From assembly GCA_045639905.1 (NCBI GenBank), contig JAZUDZ010000005.1, positions 1 through 25,727 on the forward strand: a stretch of 25,727 nt of DNA. The letters run 5' to 3'. Every line of letters begins with the position of its first letter. The stretch's first letter is position 1. Origin of the DNA: RGIG426 sp045639905 (GTDB lineage Bacteria > Bacillota > Clostridia > Oscillospirales > Acutalibacteraceae). Below, in pieces: positions 14,127 through 20,195 of the stretch. Position numbers and translations under genes: made by a program. Below the pieces are notes generated by a model, which saw only the letters and a list, made by a program, of their open reading frames with translations, was not told the origin of the DNA and did not search any database.

Positions 14127-15110
14127 TTGAAAAAAGCTTTATCTGTTATCATGATTCTCGCTTTTGCAATCTCTTTGATGAGTGTTGCTGCTTTTACCGG
14201 CATCGCCGAAGACGACTGCACGCTTATCTACCATATCGATTTTGAAGAAGAATATGCCGGTTCTGTTTTGATGTCCGATGGCGAAATTGTCGGTGAAGTC
14301 GTGGAATGGCCGGTCGGCTCCGGCAACCACGCTCTTAAATATGTGATAGATTCCACCACATACAAACCAAACGGATCCCACCCGATTATATACCCGTTTG
14401 GGATAGGCGGAACCCTGTCTGAACAGGGAAATATCCCGCCCGGCGGTGAAATTGATTTGACCATCAGCGTCGGATGTGACGATCTCTACGACAAAAGGAA
14501 TGCGGACCTGGGCCTGTATTTGTACGCCATGATGATCACAAACGATGACAAAGAAAACTATTTTGATAACAGACAAGGGACTTTTCTTCCGGGCAACGGT
14601 TGTTTCAAGACCGGCAAGTTCTCTTTGAGCAGCTACACCGATGTACCTATCCCCGGCACCCTCAATGGCGGAATTACACTGATTGACGACTTTGGCCTCG
14701 GCGCCAACATGATAGGCAAAGCGTTCTACTATGATGATATCATTCTCGAGTGGAAGGGGCCTTGGACTCCGATTACCGATTGGCTTCTCTGCTATCGGGA
14801 CACGATGGTGCCGTTTGCCAAGTCCGATGTTAACGATGCATATATCAACCCTCCACCACCCATTCCAACAACAGAAGAAACATCGACCACGACGACACCC
14901 ACAAGTAACACCCGTCTTTCCGGGGATGTTAACGATGACGGCATTCTGGACATGAAAGATGTTTTGGCAATAAGGAAATACTTGGCGGGTTTGACCGATG
15001 AAATAGACAAAACCAATGCCGACGCAAATATGGATGAATCTCTTGATATGAAAGACGTCTTAATCATTCGTAAACATTTGGCGGGAATATTGGAAGAATC
15101 CGAAACCTGA
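14127..15110 (+). CDS. Secreted C-terminal dockerin protein
   Basis: The 327-residue protein starts at TTG 14127, 7 nt after GAGGAG; this gives a clean signal peptide (MKKALSVIMILAFAISLMSV, cleaved near residue 27), whereas an ATG at 14091 adds 12 residues and has no RBS. Residues about 30-240 form a beta-rich domain that I do not recognise (it includes LIYHIDFEEEY and KAFYYDDIILEWKG, the latter like the final strand of jelly-roll binding modules). A Pro/Thr linker follows (PPPPIPTTEETSTTTTPT). Residues 265-327 are a type I dockerin with repeats GDVNDDGILDMKDVLAIRKY and DANMDESLDMKDVLIIRKHL. The DMKDVL core matches that of the dockerin at 1632-1802, so both probably use the same cohesin type. 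It is monocistronic, with its own promoter and terminator. A carbohydrate-binding role is inference. Confidence 0.87.
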   Translation: MKKALSVIMILAFAISLMSVAAFTGIAEDDCTLIYHIDFEEEYAGSVLMSDGEIVGEVVEWPVGSGNHALKYVIDSTTYKPNGSHPIIYPFGIGGTLSEQGNIPPGGEIDLTISVGCDDLYDKRNADLGLYLYAMMITNDDKENYFDNRQGTFLPGNGCFKTGKFSLSSYTDVPIPGTLNGGITLIDDFGLGANMIGKAFYYDDIILEWKGPWTPITDWLLCYRDTMVPFAKSDVNDAYINPPPPIPTTEETSTTTTPTSNTRLSGDVNDDGILDMKDVLAIRKYLAGLTDEIDKTNADANMDESLDMKDVLIIRKHLAGILEESET

Positions 15111-15154
15111 AACAAGGCTTCGCCATCTCGGTGAATTTGTTCTTTCTATGAAGG

Positions 15155-15193
15155 AAGACAGGGGTCCGAATTATATCGGACCCCTGTCTTTTT
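15155..15193 (+). terminator. Terminator of the second dockerin gene
   Basis: AAGACAGGGGTCCGA (15155-15169) and TCGGACCCCTGTCTT (15176-15190) form a 15-bp perfect stem with a 6-nt loop, followed by Ts. It begins 45 nt after the stop codon. Confidence 0.95.
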
Positions 15194-15310
15194 CCTATAA
15201 CAGACATATGATTTCACAAAAACACTTTCACTCTAATTGTGTTCACATATACAAATCCTAAACGTATTCCTCCGTATTTGTTTTGTTTTTACGGATATTT
15301 ACTAAAATTT

Positions 15311-15346
15311 ATTCTTGTCACTGATTTTTGACAAGAATGACAAGAA
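15311..15346. repeat. 10-bp inverted repeat plus a third half-site
   Basis: ATTCTTGTCA (15311-15320) and TGACAAGAAT (15329-15338) are perfect inverted copies with an 8-bp spacer; a third TGACAAGAA follows directly (15338-15346). The intergenic region from 15194 to 15374 holds nothing else that I recognise. No T run follows, so it is more likely a binding site or remnant than a terminator. Confidence 0.5.
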
Positions 15347-15374
15347 AAGAACACCAGTCGGATATTACGAATTC

Positions 15375-15426
15375 CCAAACAAAACAGCCCCAAGAACACA
15401 GACATCTCTGCATTCTTAGGGCTGTT
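15375..15426 (-). terminator. Terminator of the three-gene envelope operon
   Basis: On the minus strand a 20-bp stem with a few G-T pairs (arms 15383-15402 and 15407-15426) closes a GATG loop and is followed by TTTTGTTT. It starts 21 nt after the stop at 15448. Confidence 0.93.
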
Positions 15427-15447
15427 AACCTCTGTCAAACAGACGGA

Positions 15448-15867
15448 TTATTCGGCTTTTTCATTTTCTTCAGTCACCGCTTCGACCGGAGTGTTTTCAG
15501 CAGCCGGAACCTCTTCCGGTTTTTTCTTCAGGAACAATGCCACGACGGCAATAGCTGCGTTCAAAAGGCACCAACCACCCCAGATTTTCAAATCCGAGAA
15601 GGATCCTGCACAAGCAAATCCCAAAAGGGCTGCCAACCCGAAAATCACAATCAGGGCAATACTGCCGCCCTTTCCTTTGACCTTTCGGGTTACAATTGAA
15701 ACAATACCGCCAGCAATCATTAATATTGCCACCAGGAATCCGGCCGAACCGGACACTTCTCCGTTTTCCTCCAGTGCATTGTAGGCACCGGCTGCGCAAG
15801 ATTGAACCAATACAATTACGCAAAACACCAGGGAAAGAATTCCGACAATCAGTCTCCAAATTTTCAT
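15448..15867 (-). CDS. Small integral membrane protein, function unknown
   Basis: The 139-residue protein has four hydrophobic stretches: 4-26 (WRLIVGILSLVFCVIVLVQS), 41-60 (GSAGFLVAILMIAGGIVSIV), about 67-88 (GSIALIVIFGLAALLGFACA) and 94-112 (WGGWCLLNAAIAVVALFL). An acidic cytoplasmic tail follows (KKKPEEVPAAENTPVEAVTE). The N-terminal half, with QSCAAG and GSAGFLVAI, resembles hypothetical membrane proteins common in gut Clostridia. AGGAGG precedes the ATG. It is the last gene of a minus-strand operon, 19 nt after the secreted protein gene. No enzymatic motif is visible. Confidence 0.75.
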   Translation of the reverse strand: MKIWRLIVGILSLVFCVIVLVQSCAAGAYNALEENGEVSGSAGFLVAILMIAGGIVSIVTRKVKGKGGSIALIVIFGLAALLGFACAGSFSDLKIWGGWCLLNAAIAVVALFLKKKPEEVPAAENTPVEAVTEENEKAE

Positions 15868-15886
15868 TTTTTTATCCTCCTAAAAA

Positions 15887-16645
15887 TTAAAATAATTCAC
15901 GTTGATAGCAGTACGTCCAATAATTCTCCGCTTTTTCTTTGTCCTCGTCCGACATGTCAAGACAGGTTACTTTGAACGATGTTTTTTCGCCTGCATCCAC
16001 ATCAACATAGTCGTCAGCAACATCCAGAAGTCTATCATTCGCATCCATAAACAAAACCGCGACTTTTGCCAAGATGGAGTCGTTTTCTGTCTGGTTTTCG
16101 ACATATCCAACCACTTCAATCATCCCAAGCGAGTCCACGTGCAAATCTGTTTCAGAGACTGTATAACGCACACAACCGCCTTTGGACTTTTCAATATCCT
16201 CTTCCAGAATCGCCTTGAGACCGTCTTTAACATCTGCGTCATAAGAGGTTTTTGCAAAGTACCATCCCGTTTCACCGGAAGCGATTGCATCCGGGTAGGC
16301 GGACGCATATTCTATCGTATCAACCAGTTTATCGTTGGCATCTTTTATGTCAATCGTAGACGCATTTAACAGCAAATCTACGGTTCCGGTGTTTTTCACC
16401 GGAATTGCCACTTTAATCGTCGTGCCAAAGCCGTACTTGCTTTCAATAAGCGTAACCGACGGCGTCCCCACCTCGTATTTGGCGGTTTCTTCCTCTGTTG
16501 TGGCTACGGTCTGTTTTTCCGCTTTCGGGACACTGTTTTCCGATGCACCGTCCGTTTTTTCGGACGACCCGCTCCCCATTGCCATCGCGGCAAATACAAA
16601 GAGCGCAAAAGCCACACACAGGAACTTTGTCAATTTTGATTTCAT
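15887..16645 (-). CDS. Secreted or membrane-anchored protein with FxLYD/DUF-type beta domains
   Basis: The start is ATG 16645 with AGGAGG (16652-16657) upstream; this yields an N-terminal signal sequence (KFLCVAFALFVFAAMAMGSG) and a 252-residue product. A longer in-frame start at 16705 lacks a signal and lies inside the upstream gene. No lipobox cysteine follows the hydrophobic segment, so it is either cleaved by signal peptidase I or kept as an anchor. After a Ser/Thr/Glu-rich spacer (about 30-60), two immunoglobulin-like beta segments follow: VAIPVKNTGTVDLLLNASTI with a PGE-like IASGETGWYFAK, and VVGYVENQTENDSILAKVAV. These resemble FxLYD-type domains found in Firmicute surface proteins. 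The ATG overlaps the stop of the upstream VanZ-like gene (ATGA). Function unknown. Confidence 0.72.
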   Translation of the reverse strand: MKSKLTKFLCVAFALFVFAAMAMGSGSSEKTDGASENSVPKAEKQTVATTEEETAKYEVGTPSVTLIESKYGFGTTIKVAIPVKNTGTVDLLLNASTIDIKDANDKLVDTIEYASAYPDAIASGETGWYFAKTSYDADVKDGLKAILEEDIEKSKGGCVRYTVSETDLHVDSLGMIEVVGYVENQTENDSILAKVAVLFMDANDRLLDVADDYVDVDAGEKTSFKVTCLDMSDEDKEKAENYWTYCYQRELF

Positions 16646-17067
16646 CTTGTTTCCTCCTGATTTGTATGTTGTAAAACAAGGACCGCAACAAGCGTTGCCA
16701 TCCATTCTACCAAAATATCCAAAACATCAAATGTCCCGGCAAAAATGCCGAGTCTTTGCAACCACTCCACTATCACCTCAAAAACGGCTGCAACCGAGAT
16801 TGTTTCCAAAAGTCCTCTCGTACTTGTTCCCAAAATCAAGGCTAAAACAAATGTCAGTGCATACCCCCACAGCCAGTCACAGGCATACCAGGTAAGTACA
16901 TTCGTCCACCAAACATCCGGCAATGTAACAATCGCAGCGGTGCCGTTTCCCGTCATATTAAAAACAGCTTGTGAAATAAACGTGTTCGGTGAAAAAATCA
17001 GATAGAAGACGGTCCCCATCAACAGTGAAACTGCAATGTGAATTCCGTAAACCTTTTTCTTTTTCAC
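16642..17067 (-). CDS. VanZ-like small membrane protein
   Basis: The 141-residue protein has four predicted membrane segments: IHIAVSLLMGTVFYLIF, WYACDWLWGYALTFVLALIL, LLETISVAAVFEVIVEWL and DVLDILVEWMATLVAVLVL. The last part, GIFAGTFDVLDILVEWMATL, resembles the VanZ pattern of Asp-containing loop and final helix. I chose GTG 17067, nine nt after GAGG (17077-17080); the ATG at 17076 touches that RBS and is the alternative, adding three residues. It is the first gene of the operon 17067-15448 and is coupled by ATGA to the next gene. Family assignment is tentative; VanZ proteins are linked to glycopeptide tolerance but mostly uncharacterised. Confidence 0.6.
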   Translation of the reverse strand: MKKKKVYGIHIAVSLLMGTVFYLIFSPNTFISQAVFNMTGNGTAAIVTLPDVWWTNVLTWYACDWLWGYALTFVLALILGTSTRGLLETISVAAVFEVIVEWLQRLGIFAGTFDVLDILVEWMATLVAVLVLQHTNQEETR

Positions 17068-17095
17068 GACTCTCATCCTCTTTTTTGTTATCCTT

Positions 17096-17101
17096 ATTAT
17101 A
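17096..17101 (-). promoter_or_regulatory. -10 element of the envelope operon
   Basis: A perfect TATAAT preceded by TATG (extended -10) lies on the minus strand 29 nt upstream of the GTG start. No good -35 is present. The spacer region carries CCAAAAAGGTGCA, a motif that also occurs in the 22-bp direct repeats. Confidence 0.55.
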
Positions 17102-17145
17102 CATATGCACCTTTTTGGAAATTGCCCCCTTAACGGTGGCAAAAT

Positions 17146-17179
17146 GAAAAAGGAATCACAGTTTTACCTGCAATTCCTT
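17146..17179 (-). terminator. Terminator of the HTH gene
   Basis: On the minus strand AAGGAATTGCAG and CTGTGATTCCTT form a 12-bp stem with two G-T pairs and a 6-nt loop, followed by TTTTTC. It starts 17 nt after the stop at 17196. Confidence 0.8.
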
Positions 17180-17195
17180 CTTTTTTGGTATATAC

Positions 17196-17657
17196 TCATT
17201 CTTGTATCCCGCTGGTTCTCAGCGGATCCATCCCGTTCTTTTGAAGCACCTCGTTTACATCAATAATCATACCGGGGCGCTCGTTGAACATAATCATAAT
17301 CAGCGCATCCCGCGGGATTTTCGGATACAGCTGCGGCATTTGGTACTTTTGGAGGGCCATTTGCGTTTGCTCCAATGTCATTTTGGCCGCGTAACAAATG
17401 CGCAAAATGATGTCCCGCTGCTTGGTGTGTTTTTCTCCGGACAGCAGTTTGTATCCATACCGTTCCGGAATGTCCGCATGAATGAATAATTTCTGCTGGG
17501 TGATGCCGTTTTTGCTCAGGATGTCGCGAATGTACACCTGAAACGTTCTGGATTCGTCCAGCATGCTGTCCTTATTCTCCTGAACAAATGAATCGAAATC
17601 TTTCGGGTGCGTTTGTCCAAGCGCTTTTAGTAATTCATCTGTAGACTTCTCTTTCAT
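17196..17657 (-). CDS. Helix-turn-helix protein paired with the adjacent kinase
   Basis: The 153-residue protein starts at ATG 17657, 7 nt after AAGGAG (17665-17670); the frame is open further upstream but without an RBS. The central part (about 60-110) reads as a Cro/CI-type helix-turn-helix: YIRDILSKNGITQQKLFIHA, then the recognition region IPERYGYKLLSGEKHTKQRD and the helix ILRICYAAKMTLEQTQMALQ. The C-terminal part (LYPKIPRDALIMIMF, then DVNEVLQKNGMDPL) matches a tail I associate with HTH proteins found next to Ser/Thr kinase genes in Clostridia. It is transcribed divergently from the kinase gene across a 58-bp region holding a palindrome, so mutual regulation or phosphorylation by the kinase is a reasonable inference. 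Confidence 0.7.
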   Translation of the reverse strand: MKEKSTDELLKALGQTHPKDFDSFVQENKDSMLDESRTFQVYIRDILSKNGITQQKLFIHADIPERYGYKLLSGEKHTKQRDIILRICYAAKMTLEQTQMALQKYQMPQLYPKIPRDALIMIMFNERPGMIIDVNEVLQKNGMDPLRTSGIQE

Positions 17658-17672
17658 TTTTTTACTCCTTGC

Positions 17673-17687
17673 TATATACTGTATATA
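17673..17687. promoter_or_regulatory. Palindrome in the HTH/kinase divergent promoter
   Basis: TATATAC, T, GTATATA is a perfect 7-bp inverted repeat around one base. It contains -10-like hexamers in both directions (TATACT on plus, TATACA on minus), so a protein bound here would block both genes. The HTH product is the natural candidate binder. Confidence 0.55.
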
Positions 17688-17715
17688 CGAAGATTTCACG
17701 AAAGGATGTGATTCC

Positions 17716-18780
17716 ATGGCAGATTTCAGAGCCGAACTGGCCCTCTCCTACTATCGCCTCGTAGCGACAATTAATGAAGAACACAAAGTCTACCTGGTTC
17801 AGCATCGTGAAACCGGAAAATTCTATGTCAAAAAAGAACTCGATGTTTTTAATGCCGGTGTCTACCGCTTCCTAAAAGCCTATCCTCCAAAAGGCACTCC
17901 CCAAATCCGGGAGCTCATTGAAAACGGAAACACCCTGACTGTCATCGAAGAATATATCAGTGGAGAAACGCTTTTGGATAAAGTTCAGAAAAAAGCTCTT
18001 CCCGAGCCCTCTATCCTTCAGTATATCATAAGACTGTGCGAAATTGTTGAAAATTTACACAGACTCAATCCGCCGCTGATCCACCGGGATATTAAGCCCT
18101 CCAACATCATCATAACCCCGGACGACACGGTGGTTCTTTTGGATTTTAATGCGTCCAAAGCATATAATCCGCGGGAAGCAGCCGACACGGTTTTACTCGG
18201 CACTCACGGCTACGCCGCTCCCGAACAGTACGGCTTTGGCTCGTCCTCCCCGCAAACCGACATCTATTCCATCGGTGCCGTATTACGGGAACTTTTCACC
18301 GGACGTCCCTGCAGTCCCGGGCTTCGCAGCATTATCGACCGTTGCCTCAAAATGGAACCTGCCGAGCGATTCGTATCTGTCACGGAACTGAAATCCGCCC
18401 TGCTTGACTGCGCCGGGTTCAAATCCGTTCGCGGAAGGAAGTCGGGACTTCCCGGTTTTCGAACAAAAACCCCGTGGAAAATGCTTTTGGCATCCGTCTA
18501 CTATGCGGCTGTCATCCTCCTGGCTATTTTCTGCTGGGACGGGAAGCATGAAGTCCTCTGGTCTACCGCCGGGAACTTTCTTATTTATGTCTTTTTGCTT
18601 CTCCCCGTTTTTATCTTTTTTGACCTACGGGGGATGCGAAACTGGATTCCGCTTTGCCGCCACCAAAACCTCTTCGTTCGCCTGCTCGGTATGTTTCTCT
18701 TGTGGCTGGCTTTGACGGCCATCTCCCTTTTCCTGTATTTAGTCGGCGGAGCCACCATCCTGCTTCTGTTCGGATCATAA
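17716..18780 (+). CDS. Membrane-anchored Hanks-type Ser/Thr protein kinase
   Basis: The 354 residues contain a kinase domain at about 13-230 and a C-terminal membrane region. Seen motifs: the ATP lysine region FYVKKEL (K39/K40), EE at 78-79, the catalytic loop HRDIKPSN at 123-130, the metal loop DFN at 143-145 (DFG in most kinases), GTHGYAAPEQY at 162-172 and DIYSIG at 182-187. Three hydrophobic stretches follow, at about 252-272, 283-301 and 318-352, the last long enough for two passes. The glycine-rich loop is not obvious. Extracellular PASTA repeats are absent, so it is not PrkC/PknB. AAAGGA sits 9 nt before the ATG. It lies divergent to the HTH gene; together they look like a small membrane signalling unit. 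Substrate unknown. Confidence 0.88.
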   Translation: MADFRAELALSYYRLVATINEEHKVYLVQHRETGKFYVKKELDVFNAGVYRFLKAYPPKGTPQIRELIENGNTLTVIEEYISGETLLDKVQKKALPEPSILQYIIRLCEIVENLHRLNPPLIHRDIKPSNIIITPDDTVVLLDFNASKAYNPREAADTVLLGTHGYAAPEQYGFGSSSPQTDIYSIGAVLRELFTGRPCSPGLRSIIDRCLKMEPAERFVSVTELKSALLDCAGFKSVRGRKSGLPGFRTKTPWKMLLASVYYAAVILLAIFCWDGKHEVLWSTAGNFLIYVFLLLPVFIFFDLRGMRNWIPLCRHQNLFVRLLGMFLLWLALTAISLFLYLVGGATILLLFGS

Positions 18781-18807
18781 TCAGTATATCGCATTTTGCG
18801 ATTTCTC

Positions 18808-18836
18808 TTTGCCACCGTAAAGGTGGCAAATCTTTT
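18808..18836 (+). terminator. Terminator of the kinase gene
   Basis: TTTGCCACC (18808-18816) and GGTGGCAAA (18822-18830) form a perfect 9-bp stem with loop GTAAA, followed by TCTTTT. It lies 28 nt past the kinase stop. Confidence 0.7.
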
Positions 18837-18845
18837 GAAATCTGA

Positions 18846-18883
18846 AAAAGCAAGCATCAGCCGAAAAATTGATGCTTGCTTTT
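18846..18883. terminator. Terminator downstream of the antitoxin remnant (bidirectional form)
   Basis: AAAAGCAAGCATCA (18846-18859) and TGATGCTTGCTTTT (18870-18883) form a perfect 14-bp stem with a 10-nt loop. On the minus strand the flank gives TTTTTC after the stem, so it fits the minus-strand gene ending at 18949; the plus strand has only four Ts. The 65 nt between it and that gene encode no toxin. Confidence 0.85.
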
Positions 18884-18948
18884 AAAACAGTTTTTTGTTT
18901 GTAATTTGTAATCTTTTTTGAACTGGTTTGTTCATTGTACACGCAAAC

Positions 18949-19107
18949 TCACGCTTTCAACTCCTCTAAAGCTTCTTCTACAACATAGGTCTTTGCTTCC
19001 TTGTCATCCATCAGTTGGCGTGCTTCCCAAAAAGCCTCAACTGTTTCCTCTCGCGGCATTAAATCGCTGTCAATCCGAAAACTTACGTTTGATACATTGC
19101 CTCCCAT
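18949..19107 (-). pseudogene. DinJ/RelB-type antitoxin with its middle missing
   Basis: The 52-residue reading frame starts at ATG 19107 after GGAAGGG. Its first part, NVSFRIDSDL, is the N-terminal DNA-binding strand of DinJ/RelB antitoxins. Its last part, EETVEAFWEARQLMDDKEAK followed by TYVVEEALEELKA, matches the C-terminal toxin-binding tail of the same family. The roughly 35-40 residues that normally lie between (the ribbon-helix-helix helices, with a TTAFNIFLRQAV-like segment) are absent without a frameshift, consistent with an in-frame deletion. No RelE/YafQ toxin gene follows; a terminator comes instead. It is probably a decayed orphan, although a short functional protein cannot be excluded. 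Confidence 0.65.
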
Positions 19108-19285
19108 AATATCCCTTCCTTTCGCTTTGATTGTATCGCAATTTAATGCAAATATCAAGCTGACGTAAAGGAGATTCATTACACCACACTGCAAATTGCG
19201 CGTTTTCCAAACCGCCGCAACCGATTTGACATTGTATTACGCCGAAAGCGACAACAAGCAAGGCGATTTTGTCCCGTCTTTTTCA

Positions 19286-19314
19286 TTGCAAAAAAAACGG
19301 CTTCGTGATATAGT
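19286..19314 (+). promoter_or_regulatory. Promoter of the purine module
   Basis: -35 TTGCAA (19286-19291), a 17-bp spacer and an extended -10, TGA followed by TATAGT (19309-19314). Transcription from about 19321 begins just ahead of the ZTP aptamer. The 180 bp between this promoter and the antitoxin remnant hold nothing I recognise. Confidence 0.78.
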
Positions 19315-19328
19315 AAAGATACAATCAA

Positions 19329-19404
19329 ACGCGCTCCTGTAACTGACGGATGTAAGTGGGAATACCACAGAGAAGCAGGAGAACGCGTCGCCGACCGTCT
19401 GGGC
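19329..19404 (+). promoter_or_regulatory. ZTP (pfl) riboswitch aptamer
   Basis: The expected parts are visible. P1 is formed by ACGCG-CTCCTG (19329-19339) and CAGGAG-AA-CGCGT (19376-19388). P2 is GTGG (19356-19359) with CCAC (19365-19368). The conserved core reads GTAACTGACGG on the 5' side and CCGTCTGGGCA on the 3' side. A pseudoknot pairs GACGG (19345-19349) with CCGTC (19395-19399); the common form is GGCGG/CCGCC, so this is a compensated A-T variant. By family knowledge it binds ZTP/ZMP (AICAR), the alarmone of folate shortage. The downstream gene products consume ZMP, exactly the expected context. Confidence 0.92.
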
Positions 19405-19439
19405 ACACAAAATCCACATGGATTCTTGTGTGTTTTTTT
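19404..19439 (+). terminator. Riboswitch-controlled terminator
   Basis: CACACAAAATCC (19404-19415) pairs with GGATTCTTGTGTG (19420-19432) through 12 bp and one bulged C, followed by seven Ts. It begins at the last bases of the aptamer core (GGGCA), so ligand binding competes with the stem. The expected logic is that high ZMP/ZTP prevents termination and turns the purine genes on. Confidence 0.9.
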
Positions 19440-19461
19440 ATTTTATTAAGGAGAGTGCAGT

Positions 19462-20181
19462 ATGGACATTTACAAGATTCACAACATCGGAGAACTGATC
19501 AAGGACAATTCCTATGTGGGCCGCGGTATCGTCATCGGCAAATCCGAAGACGGTAAAAACGCCGTCGCCGCCTATTTCATTATGGGCCGCAGCGCCAACT
19601 CCCGCAACCGTATCTTTACCGAGAAAAACGGTGAAGTCTTTACCGAACCTTTTGATGCTTCCAAAGTGGAAGATCCCAGCCTCATCATCTACGCCGCCAT
19701 TCGCCAGTATGAAAACAACCTGATTGTCACCAACGGCAATCAGACCGATACCATCTATGACGGTCTTGCCGCCGGTTCCTGTTTTAACCGCGCTCTCAAA
19801 ACCCGCGAGTTTGAACCGGACAGCCCCAACTTCACTCCCCGTATCAGCGGTATGCTGACCTTCAAAGACGGTGATTTCGATTACAAAATGAGCATTTTGA
19901 AGAGTATTGATGCCGAAGGCTCCGACTGTGCCCGGTATCTCTTCTCCTATCCGTCCAAAGCCGGTCTCGGTCATTTCATTCACACCTATGTCTGCGACGG
20001 TAATCCCATTCCCACCTTCCAGGGTGAACCGGAACGGGTCTTCATCGACAGCGACATCGATGCCTTTACCGATACCCTTTGGAACGCACTGGATGAAAAT
20101 AACAAGATTTCCCTCTATGTCCGTTATGTCAATCTGGAAACCGGCAAAGAAGAAAATCGTTTGATTAACAAAAACAAATAA
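19462..20181 (+). CDS. purO: IMP cyclohydrolase, PurO type
   Basis: The 239-residue protein matches the archaeal-type IMP cyclohydrolase family (PurO, NTN-hydrolase-like fold), which closes FAICAR to IMP. Seen: GRGIVIGKSEDGKNAVAAYF near residue 20, the IMGRSANSRNRIF segment (about 40-52), TNGNQTDTIYDGL in the middle and the late SYVR-like segment ISLYVRYVNLETG. It has no similarity to the MGS-fold cyclohydrolase half of bacterial PurH. AAGGAG (19448-19453) precedes the ATG by 8 nt. It is first in a two-gene ZTP-riboswitch operon, 14 nt before the transformylase gene; together they replace bifunctional PurH. Confidence 0.85.
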   Translation: MDIYKIHNIGELIKDNSYVGRGIVIGKSEDGKNAVAAYFIMGRSANSRNRIFTEKNGEVFTEPFDASKVEDPSLIIYAAIRQYENNLIVTNGNQTDTIYDGLAAGSCFNRALKTREFEPDSPNFTPRISGMLTFKDGDFDYKMSILKSIDAEGSDCARYLFSYPSKAGLGHFIHTYVCDGNPIPTFQGEPERVFIDSDIDAFTDTLWNALDENNKISLYVRYVNLETGKEENRLINKNK

Positions 20182-20195
20182 GCGGAGGAACCAAA

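Noticed and set aside
17122..17143. Imperfect hairpin TTGCC...GGCAA as a regulatory leader of the envelope operon
   Set aside because: It lies upstream of the -10 at 17096, so it would not be in that transcript, and its stem is interrupted.
18884..18948. RelE/YafQ toxin gene after the antitoxin
   Set aside because: The stretch is AT-rich, stop-filled on both strands and ends at a terminator.
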